DNA of 19,077 nt, taken from contig DAOWHK010000066.1 in NCBI GenBank assembly GCA_030641465.1, forward strand, positions 1 through 19,077. Reading direction: 5' to 3'. A model generated the notes under the pieces. That model had not been told where the DNA came from. It was given only the letters and a program-made list of their open reading frames with translations, and did no database searches. The translations under genes and the position numbers were made by a program. Positions 1 through 7,538 of this stretch are shown here, in pieces. The stretch is from Parachlamydiales bacterium. GTDB lineage: Bacteria; Chlamydiota; Chlamydiia; Chlamydiales; Simkaniaceae. Position 1 is the stretch's first letter. The number at the start of each line of letters is the position of its first letter.

Positions 1-143
1 AGCGTACTTTTTCCGATGCCAGATGGCCCCTTTATTGCAATAGATTCCCCAGGGTTTGCCTCTAAAGATAATTGATTAATTATGGAAAGGGCTTCTGGCA
101 TATGATAAATTTTCGATAAGTTTTTTGCAGAAATTACAGACAT
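1..143 (-). CDS. lolD: LolD-like ABC transporter ATP-binding protein, N-terminal part (cut by window edge)
   Basis: This is the first 47 residues of an ABC ATPase; the rest lies beyond the left edge. The Walker A motif GPSGIGKST is visible at residues 39-47. Before it comes the usual first strand region ending in LEANPGESIAIKG, as in the LolD/MacB type of ATPase. The ATG shares one base with the stop of the permease gene upstream (TAATG), so the two are translationally coupled and should form one complex. In the LolCDE system the ATPase powers release of lipoproteins from the inner membrane to a periplasmic carrier. The Walker B and signature motifs are outside the window, so the LolD call rests on Walker A and on the partner gene. 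Another FtsX/MacB-type ATPase is the main alternative. Confidence 0.85.
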   Translation of the reverse strand, partial: MSVISAKNLSKIYHMPEALSIINQLSLEANPGESIAIKGPSGIGKST

Positions 144-2230
144 TATTCAGCTCTTAATATGGAAGATGGTTCTAATTTACACGCTTTTAGGGCAGGAAAA
201 AGACCTGCAATAATGGAAATGATAGGGGTGCTTATGATAATAAATTTTAAAGCGCTAGAGCTTAGCTCATTTGGAAGGGAATTTCCATAAAATGCAGGAT
301 TAAACGCTTCATGTCCTTGCAAAAAACTGAGCATTCCTACGAGTGCATCAATATTATGCAATGTAATGATTGCAGCAATTGTACCAATCAAAGTGCTTAA
401 AATTCCGACGATTCCGCCACACAGGGCAAAAATAAAGGCAATGCTTTTAGCGTTTGCACCCATCGACTGTAAAATTCCAATTTCCTTTTTCTTGTCATTT
501 ACAAGTAGGACTAGAAGAGAAATGATATTACAACAAGCAACAGTTAAAATAATTACTGCGATTAAACTGAATAAATATTTATCACTTTGGAATTGCTGCA
601 AAAGATCTCTTGCAAAATCATAATCATGAAAAGTTGTGATATTCCAGTACGGAGAAAGTCCGCTATCTTCCAATTTGTTTTGAAGTGCAAGAGAGACTTT
701 TCGAGCATCATCGATATCTTTTATCCATAAATTGATCCCATTTGCTTGGGACTTATCTATGGAAAAAGTGTTAGATGCTAAATTGATGTCATGTACGATC
801 TCCATAGGAGCTAAAATACATTTTGCGCCAATTGCCATAATGCCCGGATCATAAAATCCACAAACAGTAATTGGAATTCGTTGCTCTTGAATAGAGCAAG
901 CAGTGGCACTGCCAAAAGAGAGAAATCCTTGATCGCCAATATTCACGTTATTTTGCTCGAAAGAAAGTGGGAGGATGACACCTGCGTAATCATCTACACT
1001 TGGCAGGAAATATGTTTCCTTAATCGAGTAGATCCACGGGGGGGCATTTTTTGGTGGATGATCAAAGTTAGTTGTTATTTGCGCTTTAGAAATTTCGAGG
1101 TTGTGCCAAGGAATTTGTCCAATGATTGGGTGACCTTGAATTTTTGTGTCGATTGTAAAGTGCAAGTCAGAAAGTCTTTTTGCATAATGGACCGACGCTT
1201 TGTTTAAGGTGACATTAAAGGCTCTTAAATCATCGCAAAAAATGGAAACTCCCTTAGCAACGTCAAACTCTTCAGATTGTGTTTTAAACTTAAGCTCCCC
1301 ATTTTTATAATAAAGAGTGCCCCGTTTGAGGGTTTTTCCCTCAGGCTCTTTTGTATTCTCAGGGATATTAATATGAGAGATGTGATCGCCCCTAAAAAAA
1401 GCAAAAGCTGTTAATTTGGCATTTTTTGGGATAAGGTGCATCGGAAGTTTAAAGAGAGGATCTGTTGATTGCATACGCTCAATTGTGCAGTTTTCGAGGA
1501 GTTTTGTAAGTTTTACTTGAAACTCCTGAGAATCTGATTGAATAATAGAGTCAGGCGCATCAAAGGTTGTTTTATCACTTGAGATTGAGGCAAGAAAAAA
1601 TAAATGATTTAAGTCTTGTATGCGAGGCGAGGTAATAAGTGAGTGTACATAGGGACTTTTATCGGAAAAGGAATTGATATAAGATACTTGTGTGATAAAC
1701 CCTTGGTTGCGCTCTTCCATTCGTGTCATGGAAGTGGAACCTTTGCGAATGATTCGAAGACGCATTAGAGCGCCGCTGACTTCATAATCTTGAGCGATAA
1801 GATCATTCCAATTGTCTTTTAATCCATCAATCGATGTAAATAATTCTTTGACTAAATCCAAAGGAGCAGATGGAACTTCCCAATGCAGTGGAATTTCCAT
1901 GTCTTCATCTGCAAGGTAGGGGTCGACCTTTTGAGCCTGAAGTTTTTCTGAAATATTTTTAAACGAATAGTTTGAGCTATTACTGATGCTATCACTTAAG
2001 TAATAGTAGGAGTTGTAGTAGTGGTCTGTTGGAGTAACGCGTATCGGTGCATTCAGAGATGTAAGCTTTTCTTTCCAATTTTTTTCAATGCCATCAGTGA
2101 CTGATAGAAAAACAAGGACAAGCCATACAACAAGAGATATGACGCTAATCGACATCAAAGCGATCAGTGACATAGAAAGTTGCTTTCTCTTGGGTATAAG
2201 ATATTTTCTTGCAATGGAGAATTCAAACAT
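143..2230 (-). CDS. lolC: LolC/LolE-family lipoprotein-releasing ABC transporter permease
   Basis: This is an inner-membrane permease with the four-helix LolC/E/FtsX plan. A cytoplasmic start (MFEFSIARKYLIPKRKQ) leads into TM1 at about residues 20-46. A very large extracytoplasmic domain spans about 47-550, and three C-terminal helices lie near 552-577, 597-623 and 661-680. The segment between TM2 and TM3 (NDKKKEIGILQSMGA) is the conserved FtsX-domain coupling region that contacts the ATPase. The likely role is extracting lipoproteins from the inner membrane. The family usually has about 400 residues, so 695 is long, and the excess lies in the periplasmic domain. The stop overlaps the lolD start (TAATG). 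A hairpin precedes the start codon by a few bases. LolC and LolE cannot be told apart here; an uncharacterised MacB-like permease is a weaker alternative. Confidence 0.85.
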   Translation of the reverse strand: MFEFSIARKYLIPKRKQLSMSLIALMSISVISLVVWLVLVFLSVTDGIEKNWKEKLTSLNAPIRVTPTDHYYNSYYYLSDSISNSSNYSFKNISEKLQAQKVDPYLADEDMEIPLHWEVPSAPLDLVKELFTSIDGLKDNWNDLIAQDYEVSGALMRLRIIRKGSTSMTRMEERNQGFITQVSYINSFSDKSPYVHSLITSPRIQDLNHLFFLASISSDKTTFDAPDSIIQSDSQEFQVKLTKLLENCTIERMQSTDPLFKLPMHLIPKNAKLTAFAFFRGDHISHINIPENTKEPEGKTLKRGTLYYKNGELKFKTQSEEFDVAKGVSIFCDDLRAFNVTLNKASVHYAKRLSDLHFTIDTKIQGHPIIGQIPWHNLEISKAQITTNFDHPPKNAPPWIYSIKETYFLPSVDDYAGVILPLSFEQNNVNIGDQGFLSFGSATACSIQEQRIPITVCGFYDPGIMAIGAKCILAPMEIVHDINLASNTFSIDKSQANGINLWIKDIDDARKVSLALQNKLEDSGLSPYWNITTFHDYDFARDLLQQFQSDKYLFSLIAVIILTVACCNIISLLVLLVNDKKKEIGILQSMGANAKSIAFIFALCGGIVGILSTLIGTIAAIITLHNIDALVGMLSFLQGHEAFNPAFYGNSLPNELSSSALKFIIISTPIISIIAGLFPALKACKLEPSSILRAE

Positions 2231-2236
2231 GGAATA

Positions 2237-2283
2237 TTTTTAACCTTTATTCCTTCCAGAATAGAAGGAATAAAGGTTAAAAA
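2237..2283. other. Perfect 20-bp inverted repeat between rpmG and lolC
   Basis: The arms at 2237-2256 and 2264-2283 are perfect reverse complements around a 7-nt loop. In the minus-strand transcript the hairpin lies between the rpmG stop and the lolC ATG at 2230, starting 6 nt before that ATG. It has no U-run on its 3' side in either direction; the 3' arm ends in A residues, so it is not a classical intrinsic terminator. The only purine-rich ribosome-binding candidates for lolC (AAGGAA, AAAGG) are inside the 3' arm. The hairpin could therefore hold down lolC translation or stabilise the rpmG end of the message. Confidence 0.7.
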
Positions 2284-2289
2284 GAAAGC

Positions 2290-2451
2290 CTATTTTGCTT
2301 CTTTAAATGCGACGTGCCGGCGAAGCTTCTTGTCGTATTTTTTTAGCTCAAGACGCTCTGTTGTATTGCGTTTGTTTTTATGCGTCCAATAACATTCAGA
2401 GCTTTCCGTGCTTTTTAATTTAATTTTTTCGCGAGCGCCTTTTTTAGCCAT
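2290..2451 (-). CDS. rpmG: 50S ribosomal protein L33
   Basis: This is a 53-residue, highly basic protein starting [20 protein letters not shown] and containing [20 protein letters not shown], which is the L33 pattern. It is a component of the large ribosomal subunit. Only one cysteine is present (C20), so this is the non-zinc-ribbon form without the four-cysteine motif. The start is the only ATG at the conserved MAKK position, with a weak AGG about 10 nt upstream. A good promoter lies just upstream (2486-2514). The order rpmG - lolC - lolD matches what I recall from Chlamydia (established knowledge, not checked here), which supports both the call and the phylum. Confidence 0.96.
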   Translation of the reverse strand: MAKKGAREKIKLKSTESSECYWTHKNKRNTTERLELKKYDKKLRRHVAFKEAK

Positions 2452-2485
2452 GACAGTAAACCTAATTTTAGAAAAATTCCCTACT

Positions 2486-2514
2486 ATATTATCAAAAACA
2501 GAACATAGTCACAA
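2486..2514 (-). promoter_or_regulatory. Sigma70-type promoter for rpmG
   Basis: On the minus strand a -35 box TTGTGA (2509-2514) is followed after 17 bp by a -10 box TAATAT (2486-2491). This is 35 bp upstream of the rpmG ATG at 2451. It lies in the 94-bp gap after the three-gene family, so rpmG can be transcribed on its own. The boxes are read from sequence; activity is inferred. Confidence 0.55.
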
Positions 2515-2545
2515 GAAAAAAAAGTTTGAAGTTTAGGGGGTGAAT

Positions 2546-3151
2546 TTAGTTTCTCATCAGAGGTCTAAAATGTTCTAAAATTAAATTTCTAAAGTCTAAG
2601 TTTTCAATCCGTTCAAGGCTTTGTTGAATGTTACTTACCCTATAATTTGGACAGTTCGAAGAATGCGAAGAAGAGGTTCTCTCGATGCCGTCTATGGAAT
2701 AATGGGCGGAGAATTGAAAAAAAGGAAGGCAATCTTCTCTTCTACAAAGTGCATATTGGTGAATGCGAATCGAAGAGCCATCGAGGAAAGGGCTACAGCG
2801 ATTTTTTAGATCAGCAAAGCTTGCCCTGATTGCATCAGGCGTTGGCCATGTTTCATAGAGCTCATGGAGGTCAATATGATGCAAAGTCTCATTTTTATTG
2901 ATGCTTACGCGGGTAAATAGCGCAAGAGGGGACGCTACTTGATGATTTCTTCGTATATCCATACAATTTTGCTCAGCAAAAGTAATCCGCTCAAACAATC
3001 GACTTTGTAAAGAAGGGGGCTCTTCATGGAAGAGCCCTGCAAAAAACGAGCTGACAGCTTCCCATATCTTGGAAAGGAGATCACATACTGGATCGATGAA
3101 ATAGCCATAGCTTTGATCTTCTGTTCTTACGTCATCTATTCTTGTTGTCAT
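2546..3151 (-). CDS. Uncharacterised protein, tandem family copy 3 (201 aa)
   Basis: I do not recognise this protein. It is a paralogue of the next two genes upstream. With B (3172-3798) it shares, at nearly the same positions, SYG near 14-16, a hydrophobic or amphipathic stretch (about 18-42, containing DPVCDLLSKIWEAVSSFF), FTRVSIN at 79-85, DLHELYE at 94-100 and FADLKNR at 112-118. A leucine-rich C-terminal helix follows. There is no cleavable signal peptide and no clear pair of transmembrane helices. I chose the ATG at 3151 because AGGTGG lies 7 nt before it. An upstream in-frame ATG at 3187 would add 12 residues and overlap copy B. It is probably last in a three-gene operon. A host-directed secreted protein is possible for such lineage-specific families, but nothing in the sequence proves it. 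Confidence 0.75.
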   Translation of the reverse strand: MTTRIDDVRTEDQSYGYFIDPVCDLLSKIWEAVSSFFAGLFHEEPPSLQSRLFERITFAEQNCMDIRRNHQVASPLALFTRVSINKNETLHHIDLHELYETWPTPDAIRASFADLKNRCSPFLDGSSIRIHQYALCRREDCLPFFQFSAHYSIDGIERTSSSHSSNCPNYRVSNIQQSLERIENLDFRNLILEHFRPLMRN

Positions 3152-3171
3152 GTTTTTACCACCTAGGCTCT

Positions 3172-3798
3172 TTATGCACGTTGACAAGATCTAAGAGTGC
3201 CTTCTCTTGCATTAAGGCCACGAGCAAGAATAGTACGGCAATCTATATCTTCTATGGCATAAATCGAGTTCATAAGCTCAAGGTTATTTAGTCCTTGTGC
3301 GTACGAAAATGAAGAAGAAGTTTGCTTTTGAAATAAATTAAACTGTGCTCCATTTTTTTGAATGGCATAATTAGCAAAAGTAATAGTACCACTTTCAAGT
3401 TCTCCTCGAGAAGGGCAAATACTTCGAGACACGGAAGTTAAGATTCTATTTTTTAGATTATCAAATGAATCTTGGAATTCCTGCTCTGAAGGAAAGGTGT
3501 CAAAATAATGATGCAGATCTTCAGTATGGATACCGCCAGAATAGTTAATGGTAACCCTTGTAAAGCCTGAAGTTTGCAGATTAAAGGGGCGAAGAGTGTT
3601 AAAATCAGCTTTTGCAGCATCGATTTGTGTGACGAGACGCTCTGAAAAAGGGATTGGGGCTTCTCCTGGGAAGATCCAAGAAAAAACTGCGTGTGCAGCA
3701 TCAAGTACTCTTGAAAGAAGGTCGCAAACTGTATCTATAATGCATCCGTAACTTTGATGATCTTGCGTAGTTACTGGAGGTAAATTTGTTGTTGCCAT
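3172..3798 (-). CDS. Uncharacterised protein, tandem family copy 2 (208 aa)
   Basis: This is the middle member of three tandem paralogues, and its function is unknown. It has SYG at 16-18 and then a hydrophobic or amphipathic segment at about 19-44 (IIDTVCDLLSRVLDAAHAVF) ending in FPGEAP. FTRVTIN is at 79-85, DLHHYFD at 94-100 and FDNLKNRI at 112-119. The motifs at 79-118 line up with copy 3 without net gaps, so these two look like the more recent duplicates. The C-terminal part (about 170-195, NNLELMNSIYAIEDID) is again helical and similar in layout. The ATG at 3798 has a clear GAGGAAAA ribosome-binding site. The gap to copy 3 is only 20 bp and to copy 1 is 36 bp, consistent with one message. 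No catalytic motif is visible. Confidence 0.75.
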   Translation of the reverse strand: MATTNLPPVTTQDHQSYGCIIDTVCDLLSRVLDAAHAVFSWIFPGEAPIPFSERLVTQIDAAKADFNTLRPFNLQTSGFTRVTINYSGGIHTEDLHHYFDTFPSEQEFQDSFDNLKNRILTSVSRSICPSRGELESGTITFANYAIQKNGAQFNLFQKQTSSSFSYAQGLNNLELMNSIYAIEDIDCRTILARGLNAREGTLRSCQRA

Positions 3799-3834
3799 AA
3801 TGTTTTCCTCTGTAATTCTTTATATTTCAATAGA

Positions 3835-4464
3835 TTAAACCCCTGCCTCATTCCTGAGGCAGTAACTAGGAGCCGCAGCGCGCATTTCTCCTGTTTCTGT
3901 CGTTGCCATAGCAAGGTTGCCTTGATGGTCAAAGCAGCTGTAGATTTGTTCGCGCATCGATTCTGGGCAACTAGTGGTATTTTCAATAGTTTGCCTTACC
4001 AAGAGGGGCGTTAAGGATGGCCTGCCTCCACTTGACTGACCTTCCTGCGTTTTTTCATACATTGTGTAATGATATTTATCTTGCTCTGGGAAAATAGAAT
4101 GATGGTGGACATTCAATATGTAGCTTTGGTTTTGCTCAATTAGATGGTGAATAATTCTTTTTTGAAATCGATCATATGCATCACTTGGATTTGTTTCAGG
4201 GTTAAGGTAGTGGTGCACGTCAAAATTAATTGTTTGATCATCTGTTACTATTTCAAATCGTGTAAACAAAATTCCAGGGTTAGTGTCAATTGCTACTCGA
4301 TTTACAAGAGTTTTGATGTGAGAGATTTCTGAGCTGACATCATAATAATACCAACTGTAAAAAAAATCTTTAATTCGCTCATAAACAGAATTAATCGCAT
4401 TTGAAATTAGCTCGTAATAGTAATAGTTGTTTTCTGTTGAAGTAATAGGGGGCGTTACATTCAT
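3835..4464 (-). CDS. Uncharacterised protein, tandem family copy 1 (209 aa), divergent member
   Basis: This is the first gene of the three-gene run and the most diverged. It keeps the family outline: an aromatic N-terminal segment (NYYYYELISNAINSVYERI, about 13-31), FTRFEI at 67-72, VHHYLN at 83-88 and FQKRI at 100-104. A region around 150-178 corresponds to the C-terminal helix of the other copies. It lacks the SYG/CDLL signature, is about 12 residues shorter before FTR, and carries an extra C-terminal tail of about 30 residues (from 179) without a match in the others. It is unusually rich in Tyr, His and Asn. The ATG at 4464 has only a weak AGAG upstream. The upstream gap (4465-4583) is AT-rich with a poor TATACT-like -10, so an operon promoter probably lies there. 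Function is unknown. Confidence 0.7.
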   Translation of the reverse strand: MNVTPPITSTENNYYYYELISNAINSVYERIKDFFYSWYYYDVSSEISHIKTLVNRVAIDTNPGILFTRFEIVTDDQTINFDVHHYLNPETNPSDAYDRFQKRIIHHLIEQNQSYILNVHHHSIFPEQDKYHYTMYEKTQEGQSSGGRPSLTPLLVRQTIENTTSCPESMREQIYSCFDHQGNLAMATTETGEMRAAAPSYCLRNEAGV

Positions 4465-4583
4465 CTAATGTCTCTAATTAAATTGCGGCCATAGTATAAA
4501 GAATGCATTAAGAATACAATGTAAATTATTTTTTTATACACGCAATCCGATTCAAGATTTGGGTTTTTGCCAAAGTCCCCAGT

Positions 4584-5645
4584 CTAAAGATTAGTAGGCT
4601 GTGGAAGGGAGAGATCTAAAGATTGATTCTGTTTGTGTATAAAACGGGGGTAGGGGAGGAGCTCGAGCGTGTCGCACGGTCCATTTTTCCGGAATTCGTG
4701 ATATCCAAGACCTGCAATCATTGCGGCATTATCGAGGGAGAGCAACTTTCCGGGAAAGTAGATGGGATAAGGAGATTTTTCAAAATATGTTTTGAGTTTT
4801 TTGTTATTGCTAACGCCCCCTCCGATGTAGATGGACTTCAGGCCATGCAGATCACAGGCTATTAGGGATTTTTTTACAATGTCTAAGAGGGCCGTTTTTT
4901 GAAAGCTTGCGGCAATATTGCACTTTTCTTCAAAAGAGAGCTCTTTTGGGGTTAATTCTTGCCCATTTTGCCCTTTGATTGTGTAAAGCACATTTGTTTT
5001 AAGTCCGCTAAAGGAAAAGGCGAGTGGGTTTCGTTTGACAAGGCCTGGTTTAAAGGAGTAGCTGTTTGGATCTCCTTTTTTTGCAAGCTTTTCAATTTCA
5101 GGTCCGCCTGGGTAGGGAAGGCCTAGCATCCTTGCAACTTTATCAAATGCTTCCCCAATTGCATCATCTACTGTGCTGCTGATAATTGTATAATCAGATG
5201 TAGAGGTGATTTTTGCAAGAAAGGTATGGCCGCCAGAGATTACAATTCCTAGCGCTGGAAATTTAGGGATGTGATTTGGCTCCATCATAGGCGAGTACAT
5301 ATGGGCTTTTACGTGATTGACGCCAACAAGAGGGATGTCCCATGCAAAAGAAAGAGATTTTGCTGCATTAACTCCCATAAGGAGGCTTCCCATGAGTCCA
5401 GGCCCGTTTGCAACGGCGATGAGATCGATATCAGAACTTTTGATTTTTGCATCTTTAATTGCCTTTTCAATGCTCGGGATCATTAGATCTAGGTGACACC
5501 TTGAGGCAAGTTCAGGGAATACGCCACCGCACTTTTCGTGTGTAGCTGTTTGGGTTGCGATAATATTGGAGAGGATTTCACTGCCATCTTTTACGATGGA
5601 TGCTGCCGTCTCATCACATGTAGATTCTATACCTAGGACTAACAT
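4584..5645 (-). CDS. tsaD: tRNA N6-threonylcarbamoyltransferase TsaD
   Basis: TsaD transfers the threonylcarbamoyl group to A37 of tRNAs that read ANN codons, as part of the TsaB-TsaD-TsaE complex in the cytoplasm. The family start MLVLGIESTCDETAASIV is clear. The metal-binding H111 and H115 (NHVKAH), SGGHT at 137-141, DDAIGEAFDKVARMLG from 160, IGGGVSN from 274 and metal ligand D305 (SLDNAAMIAG) are all present. The length of 353 is normal. An in-frame ATG 105 bp upstream would add 35 residues overlapping pgl. I rejected it because the conserved family start is at 5645. There is no good ribosome-binding site; translation may depend on read-through from pgl, which ends 25 bp upstream. Confidence 0.96.
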   Translation of the reverse strand: MLVLGIESTCDETAASIVKDGSEILSNIIATQTATHEKCGGVFPELASRCHLDLMIPSIEKAIKDAKIKSSDIDLIAVANGPGLMGSLLMGVNAAKSLSFAWDIPLVGVNHVKAHMYSPMMEPNHIPKFPALGIVISGGHTFLAKITSTSDYTIISSTVDDAIGEAFDKVARMLGLPYPGGPEIEKLAKKGDPNSYSFKPGLVKRNPLAFSFSGLKTNVLYTIKGQNGQELTPKELSFEEKCNIAASFQKTALLDIVKKSLIACDLHGLKSIYIGGGVSNNKKLKTYFEKSPYPIYFPGKLLSLDNAAMIAGLGYHEFRKNGPCDTLELLPYPRFIHKQNQSLDLSLPQPTNL

Positions 5646-5670
5646 AATGAGAAAAGTATAGCATAGGTCT

Positions 5671-6438
5671 TTATTTCTTGCTCTTTTCAAGAAAAAATTT
5701 GGCGGCATTTTCATCAAGAACGAATGTCGCTTTGTTCTCACGCGTTCCAATTTTCATGATAGGAAGATTTTTTGCTTCCTCTTTGGACTCAAGTATATTT
5801 GCTATCAACTCTTTTTTTGAATCCCCAAGCACATAGACTGCGATATTTTTTGCGCGATTGATACACGGGTAGGTCATTGTCATGCGAAGTGTATTTAGCT
5901 CGGGCACTTCGTTTGCAACGATTAGGCGATCGGTAATATCGAGTGCTTTTGTTCCTGGGAATAGGGAGGCTGTGTGGCCATCTGCTCCCATCCCGAGCAT
6001 GATGAGGTCAAAGGAAGAATCTTTTATGGTATTTTTGATGAGCTCTTCATAATTTAGCGCATTTTCTTCGATGGTGAGCTCTGCAATCATGCGATGGATT
6101 TGAGCGGATGGAATGGGGAGGTTTTCGATCCCTGCATCCATTGCCATTTTGTAGTTGCTGTCGCTGTCTGTTGGAAGGACTGATCTTTCATCACTCCAAA
6201 AAAGAGAAACTTTGTTCCAGTCGAGCATTTCTGAGTAGGGAGGTTTTGAGAGAATTTCAAAAATCGCTTTAGGAGTGGAGCCACCTGAGAGCGCCACATA
6301 GAAATGATCGTGATCTTGAATGGCCATTTTTCCGGTGCTAATAAAGTGGTTCGCAGCAAAAGTGATGGTCTCTTCATGATTTCCAGGGATAACGATTGCA
6401 AAACGCTCATCTTGGGATAGTAAAAACTTTTTTTCCAT
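5671..6438 (-). CDS. pgl: 6-phosphogluconolactonase (DevB/Pgl family)
   Basis: Pgl hydrolyses 6-phosphogluconolactone to 6-phosphogluconate, the second step of the oxidative pentose phosphate pathway. Motifs are in order: ALSGGSTPKAIFEIL from 49, FWSDERSVLPTDSDSNYKMA at 80-99, and DLIMLGMGADGHTASLFPGT at 144-163 with the catalytic-region H155. The 255-residue length is typical of bacterial DevB. The ATG at 6438 shares one base with the opcA stop (TAATG) and has GGGAG about 10 nt upstream. A TTG two codons earlier (6444) is the longer but less likely start. The gene is cotranscribed with zwf and opcA, the neighbouring steps. Confidence 0.95.
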   Translation of the reverse strand: MEKKFLLSQDERFAIVIPGNHEETITFAANHFISTGKMAIQDHDHFYVALSGGSTPKAIFEILSKPPYSEMLDWNKVSLFWSDERSVLPTDSDSNYKMAMDAGIENLPIPSAQIHRMIAELTIEENALNYEELIKNTIKDSSFDLIMLGMGADGHTASLFPGTKALDITDRLIVANEVPELNTLRMTMTYPCINRAKNIAVYVLGDSKKELIANILESKEEAKNLPIMKIGTRENKATFVLDENAAKFFLEKSKK

Positions 6439-7538
6439 TAACAAATATCTCCCTCTGTAAATTTTGATAGCATTGTAAGAAGTGCAAGGTAGTGCTTACT
6501 TGTTCCTTTATGACAGATTTCTTTAACAAGAGATTTTCCAACTTCCTCCCGATCAAAGATAAAGTAGGCTGGCATCAGACAATGATCAGGGGAGGAGACG
6601 TGAATACAAATGAGGTGAGGGTTGTCTCGTGCGCGTTTAAATAGAAAATGTTTTTGATCACTTGTTTGAATCTCTAGGGAAATGATTCGGCCAGAAGGGA
6701 TGGATGCGAGTTTTGTTGGAATGAGTTTTATAGTAAGCTCTGGGTTTTCGTAGGAAATAATAAGGGTATCACCTTCTTTTTTACTCGATTTAAGAGACCA
6801 GCCAAGTTGGCAGGCAAGAAAACCTTGTAGGTAGAGGGCTTGAATTCGGGTGTGACAAAAGGAGGCTGTCTCCATTGCATTATATGTGATTTCTAATGAA
6901 GAGGCTTTTTTTAGGCATTCTAGCTTTTCTTTAGTGTGGAAGGTATCTGCAAGAAGGGATCTCCATTCTTCAATACGGGCCCAATTTAGATCTGCAATTT
7001 CTTTTTGCGAGGCTTTTTTATGTTTTAAAACTGCATTTGCAAAGCAGGGTAGACTGCTTGTTGTTTCCGAATCATAGATTGTTCTTGTAGCAAAGGATTC
7101 GAGTTTTTCTGCAACAGGATCATTTTTGCAAGGATCATCTGCGAAAACAAGGTAAACAGGGAGATCTGGTAAGAGGTGTGGAAGGATTATAAAAGGGACT
7201 CTTTCGAGGTAGCTTTTTGAAACTTCCACATCAATGAAATCACAAACTATGGAGCATTCGCCCTCTTCTGCCGACACAACAGATGCGGATGTTGTTAGAT
7301 AGGATTTTTCTGATTTTTCATCAACTGTAATAAAAATAATGCGTGAGGGGAATCGTTCAATGACTCTTTTTACAACGGAGCTTAAGTAGTCTTTTCTTTC
7401 ATTTTTCATTGTGTAGATGATCAAATTAAAAAGACAAGCGCGCATTTTATTCGTGCCTTGAAGAGAGTCCCAAATGCGCTCTAGCTCAGCTTCGATATCT
7501 GCTGGGTTTATTGGGTTTTCCATTATATTAAACGCCAT
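6438..7538 (-). CDS. opcA: Glucose-6-phosphate dehydrogenase assembly protein OpcA
   Basis: OpcA is a partner of glucose-6-phosphate dehydrogenase, known from cyanobacteria and actinobacteria, where it is needed for full G6PDH activity and redox control. The protein has the family pattern: RACLFNLIIY at 33-42, RFPSRIIFI at 62-70, a hydrophobic core FIILPHLLPDLPVYL at 116-130, then a DD/DP segment leading to TIYDSETTS. The C-terminal half is less conserved. The gene lies directly between zwf and pgl. The start at 7538 overlaps zwf by 16 bp and has a ribosome-binding-like GGTGAT and a GAG upstream. An alternative ATG at 7523 forms TAATG with the zwf stop and would give 361 residues; sequence alone does not settle this. 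A redox role for cysteines (C35, C95, C99 and others) is speculation. Confidence 0.88.
   Translation of the reverse strand: MAFNIMENPINPADIEAELERIWDSLQGTNKMRACLFNLIIYTMKNERKDYLSSVVKRVIERFPSRIIFITVDEKSEKSYLTTSASVVSAEEGECSIVCDFIDVEVSKSYLERVPFIILPHLLPDLPVYLVFADDPCKNDPVAEKLESFATRTIYDSETTSSLPCFANAVLKHKKASQKEIADLNWARIEEWRSLLADTFHTKEKLECLKKASSLEITYNAMETASFCHTRIQALYLQGFLACQLGWSLKSSKKEGDTLIISYENPELTIKLIPTKLASIPSGRIISLEIQTSDQKHFLFKRARDNPHLICIHVSSPDHCLMPAYFIFDREEVGKSLVKEICHKGTSKHYLALLTMLSKFTEGDIC

Noticed and set aside
881..1207. 108-codon plus-strand open frame inside the LolC/E-like gene
   Set aside because: Antisense to the periplasmic domain of a complete gene; no ribosome-binding site or domain.
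2237..2283. Calling the hairpin an intrinsic terminator of rpmG
   Set aside because: There is no U-run after the stem on either strand, and the stem abuts the lolC start codon.
3152..3187. Longer start for family copy 3 overlapping copy 2
   Set aside because: The ATG at 3151 has a well-placed AGGTGG and makes the shared motifs line up with copy 2 at identical positions.
5646..5750. 35-residue N-terminal extension of TsaD
   Set aside because: The family start MLVLGIEST is at 5645; the extension overlaps pgl and has no conserved residues.
6087..6410. 107-codon minus-strand frame within pgl
   Set aside because: Out of frame with 6-phosphogluconolactonase, which has every catalytic motif.
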